From Hydrangea macrophylla (lineage: Eukaryota; Streptophyta; Magnoliopsida; Cornales; Hydrangeaceae), in NCBI GenBank assembly GCA_033977485.1, contig CM066982.1, positions 37,550,218-37,614,217 of the forward strand: DNA of 64,000 nt, read 5' to 3'. A program made the position numbers and the translations under genes. Below, one piece after another: positions 60,991 to 64,000 of the stretch; the first letter of the stretch is position 1, and each line of letters starts with the position of its first letter. A model generated the notes under the pieces. It was not told the origin of the DNA and made no database searches. It saw nothing but the letters and a program-made list of their open reading frames with translations.

Positions 60991-61646
60991 GACAGATATA
61001 TGCATAATAAAGTAGACGAAAACAGGGAAAAGCTTGCCATTTTACAAAACTTTCTGACAAACCCTGCCTACTCTTGCTACGCTTTTGAAATGTGATTTCA
61101 ACTTTTCCAAGAATGTATTTTATGTTTTAGAAAATGTACTAACATGTTTAATCAAAATGCTCACTCTTTAGATCAATCTTTTATGAAGAATTCTCCTTTT
61201 AATGTTTTTTCTTGGCTCTTTTCTTTACTTTTCCTTAAAGCTTTACTCCTTCTATATCATGAATTCTCATTTGTTCCTCTACAGTACTTATTTTGATAGC
61301 CAGGTGATCCAAAGGAAGGTCTTGTATCTGGGTTCTTTGGCTAGCAAACGAAGTTTGCCCCTGGTTTTATGGCTTCAAAGTGATTCTGGGCAAACGTCAG
61401 TATGCCCCTAGTTTAGCACAGGTTGTTTTTTTTAGGTTTTCATGGGCCGAAGGCTTTTGAGAGCCCGCCTACTTATCCCGGAACGGGTATCAGGCATGCA
61501 GTAGTTCGGTTTAGTGGTTTGAAGGAAGACACTGCTCGGGCGGTTTTATTTTCAATGACCGAACCAAGTAGGTTGCCTACGTATCCCTAACAGGAATCAG
61601 GTCGAGCGTATTTCATCAAGGTAGGAAGTTTTGAAAATGAAAGGTT
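60991..61646. other. Spacer between the antisense cassette and pol
   Basis: No gene. Contains TTGCCTACGTATCC and AGGAATCAGG at 61570-61600, a copy of the 54245-54280 motif. Confidence 0.55.
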
Positions 61647-62534
61647 TCAAGCAAAATATTTCTTGAGGCGATCAAGGTTGATTGGCTGTTTAAATTCAAC
61701 TCCATCTAGGTCCATGAGATAGGCTGCTCCTCCGGAAAGGAGAGTCTTAATGATGTATGGTCCGACCCAGTTGGGTTTGAATTTTCCTCTGGGGTCATAA
61801 ACATGCACTTTCAGTTCTTTGAGGACTAGATCACCCTCAGCAAGCTTCCTTGGGCGAACTTTTTTGTTGAAAGCACGAGCTATCCTCTTCTAGTACCCCC
61901 GAGTATGGTTTATCGCGACCAGCCTCTTCTCATCGAGTAACATCAACTCCTCGTACATTCCTCGTATCCATTCTGATTTGGTGATCTCACATTCTGCCAA
62001 AACCCTAAGGGAGGGTATCTCTACCTCGACTGGGAGAACGGCCTCCATACCGTAAACCAGTGAATAAGGTGTAGCTCTTGTAGAATTCCTTACAGAGGTT
62101 CGGTATCCCCACAAAGCAAACGGCAGCTTCTCATGCCAATCCTTATATGTATCCGTCGTTTTCCCAAGATTGCTTTAACATTCTTATTCGCTGCCTCTAC
62201 TGCTCCATTCGTCTGGGGCCTATACGGGGATGACTGATGGCGAGTGATCTTATACTTTTCCAAGAGTGGGATAACTTTTCCCTGGAAATGACTTCCATGA
62301 TCGGAGATAAACTCATTCGGGACCCCATACCTGCAGATTATGTTTTTCTCGATGAAACTCACCACGTCCTTGGCTTTCAAAGTTGCATACGAGGCTGCCT
62401 CTACCCACTTTGTAAAATAATCGATTGCCACGATTATATACCGGTGCCCATTGGAAGCCTTCGGAAATATCTCACCAATAATATCGATCCCCCATACGGA
62501 AAATGGCCAACGGGTGGTCATGCTATAGAGCTGT
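61647..62534 (-). pseudogene. Tat-like gypsy integrase, C-terminal part
   Basis: VWGIDIIGEI, FISDHGSHFQGK and YRPQTNGAVEAANKNVK carry the D, D and E of the catalytic core. TRATPYSLVYGMEAVLPVEV follows. The C-terminal domain ends LDRLKKYFA at TGA 61647-61649. A frame change lies near 62150, and a TAG at 61890 replaces a codon where Gln is usual. The N-terminal side is cut at 62535 by the next LTR. Confidence 0.88.
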
Positions 62535-64000
62535 TGTCACACCCTGATTTTTTGAAAAGACAAATATTCAATCAAGTGCATACCCTAATCAATATTCAAC
62601 CGCCCAAAAATCCAAGGGTGACAACCTATACCCAATTTTAAAAGACCATTTTAAGATAAACTGAATTTAATTGTTTTCATAAACCACATGATTTCTATTT
62701 AAACAAAACTCATTTATTATCAAACTCATTCCCAAAAACATTACAAGAAAAATCCACGTTTCAAATTTTCTCCATTCTCATTTATTACAAAATGAAAACC
62801 AAACGTTTCCCTTTATATAGAAATAATATGATTTTCTCCATCGAATCACAATAAAATTATCTAGTTATAATAATAAACGGAATAATTTCAACACTACACT
62901 ATCTCAGGTTATATCTGCTATAAACGTCCCCAAAAGTCCAATAATACAACTGAAATATAACTACATCTAATACAAGTTCTCAACCATGGCTCACAATGCC
63001 AACTAAATAAAAGAGTATCATATAGTAATTAAGGAATATAAAGAAGGTATGTTCAATTTCACGAACAGATCGGCTGCTACACAATGAACTCCAACTATAC
63101 TATCCTGCACATGTCATTCGACTACGTTTCAAACAGAAACGCACCCGAATGCATAACACACTCGGGTCAGTCACATGACTGGTATGAGTTAAAACAAAAC
63201 ACATGCAAGTCTTACGGATCCAACTTGAACCCGTAGACTATAAACCATACTACAACATTCTTGGGCCAAGACAGGTAGTTCCACACACATATCTGGACAA
63301 TAGAGTAGTTTCCATTTATGTGGTGGCAAGTAGTTTCTTGCCCGAATAAAAACAATTAAATACTTACCTTTCTTAACTATGGTAGGCCGATACCTGCAAA
63401 CCATTAGTAAGCCTACCATCCTGTACAAATAGAACTTAACATAATAATATAAACCAATAACAAGGTACTATTAATTAAAATGAATTTATCTCCAACAAAG
63501 AGCTGGAATTTGACAAAACATAAAACACGAAAAATGTCCAGAATAAAATTTCCAAGGAAAGACACGCGTTCCTGTTCATTAATTCTAATCCCGTAAGTCA
63601 GAAATCAATTATTAAACATCAGCTATTAAACATGTACTATTCATCAGATTTAGAAAATAGGTTAAAACAGTGTCAAGACGACGTTTTTAGGAAAAGTGTA
63701 AATCACGAAAGTTGCTCGGATTGTCGTTTTACTTCAGTTTACGCGAAACTGCCTTCAATTGTGACGTTAAGTGACCAAATTATCCAATTTACTAATCTGG
63801 CCATGTTTATTAATAAATCATAACGTTCCCGAAAGTATTATGTTACACATACAAAGCTATATTTTAAACTAACGGATACACACAAAAGTTGCTTAATAAG
63901 ATGATTCTAATCATCTATGAATTTCTAGGATTCAACTACCACAAGCTATAGCTAATTACAATACAACGTATAGCCGCAAATTTAAACACCACAAGTATTT
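62535..64000 (-). mobile_element. LTR (incomplete) inserted in the integrase
   Basis: It starts TGTCACACCCTGATTTTTTG on the + strand, so the minus strand ends ...CAGGGTGTGACA, the same LTR style as 22896-25411 and 29057-30820. It reaches the window edge without a matching end. The + strand base before it is part of gctgt (62530-62534), the expected left half of a target duplication. No coding region; the small ORFs are not recognisable. Confidence 0.65.

Larger units (their letters stand above)
51125..62534 (-). mobile_element. Large Tat-like Ty3/gypsy element with antisense gene cassette (5' part missing)
   Basis: Minus-strand order from 62534: integrase to 61647, then about 7.6 kb of non-pol DNA holding two genes on the opposite strand, a 120 bp satellite, a polypurine tract and the 3' LTR. 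Extra antisense reading frames between pol and the 3' LTR, and 3' satellite arrays, are known for the Tat/Ogre/Grande lineage. Gag, protease, reverse transcriptase and the 5' LTR lie beyond the LTR that cuts integrase at 62535, outside the window or lost. The LTR left edge (about 51060-51130) is uncertain. Confidence 0.8.

Noticed and set aside
61890..62534. Endogenous pararetrovirus as the source of the pol fragment
   Set aside because: The fragment is a DDE integrase with gypsy C-terminus, next to a polypurine tract and LTR; plant pararetroviruses lack integrase.

Overview
The window is nuclear DNA of a flowering plant, probably a eudicot with a repeat-rich genome. It shows GT-AG introns, Ty1/copia and Ty3/gypsy retrotransposons of plant type, hAT, PIF/Harbinger and Stowaway-like DNA elements, and a LINE with a plant DUF4283-type ORF1. 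Nothing in it looks bacterial, organellar or viral.

Only one ordinary cellular gene is present, on the + strand. Seven exons (11644-11793, 13995-14681, 15238-15326, 17268-17367, 27722-27976, 31753-31922, 45313-45589) join in frame through GT-AG introns to a 575-residue protein. It has a DEAD-box-helicase-like fold with eroded catalytic motifs. Its 1.7 kb of coding sequence is spread over 34 kb because introns 4, 5 and 6 hold nested transposons.

Layout. 1-9.25 kb: minus-strand 5' part of a decayed Tat-lineage Ty3/gypsy element, its gag split by a 3.3 kb solo LTR (4886-8222, duplication CATGC). 9.3-11.2 kb: a chain of small foldback or TIR elements, one with G-rich tandem arrays, directly upstream of the gene. 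11.6-45.6 kb: the gene. Intron 3 holds an 877 bp PIF/Harbinger derivative. Intron 4 holds a complete copia element (18299-27656, duplication TTAGT), itself carrying a non-autonomous hAT copy and a 2.5 kb solo LTR. Intron 5 holds inverted TRIM-like LTR pieces and another solo LTR (29057-30820, duplication ATCAT). Intron 6 holds tandem duplications, minisatellites, an unidentified degenerate element and a 5 kb hAT transposon with its transposase. 46.2-49 kb: LINE ORF1 remnant. About 49-51.05 kb: + strand LTR with primer-binding site, cut off. About 51.1-62.5 kb: 3' two-thirds of a large minus-strand Tat-like gypsy element. 62.5-64 kb: an LTR cutting that element's integrase.

The most unusual object is the last Tat-like element. 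Between the end of pol (61647) and its 3' LTR (54073) it carries two genes in antisense orientation: a spliced plant-mobile-domain (PMD) gene, intact apart from one late stop, and a decayed DUF7745-like gene with its own TATA-like box. A family of roughly 20 bp GC-rich dyads (core CGGCACTC-N3-GAGTGCCG) is clustered upstream of three putative promoters: the LTR itself and both antisense genes. A 120 bp satellite array lies between the cassette and the LTR. The cassette looks like a retrotransposon-borne gene module with shared regulatory sequence.
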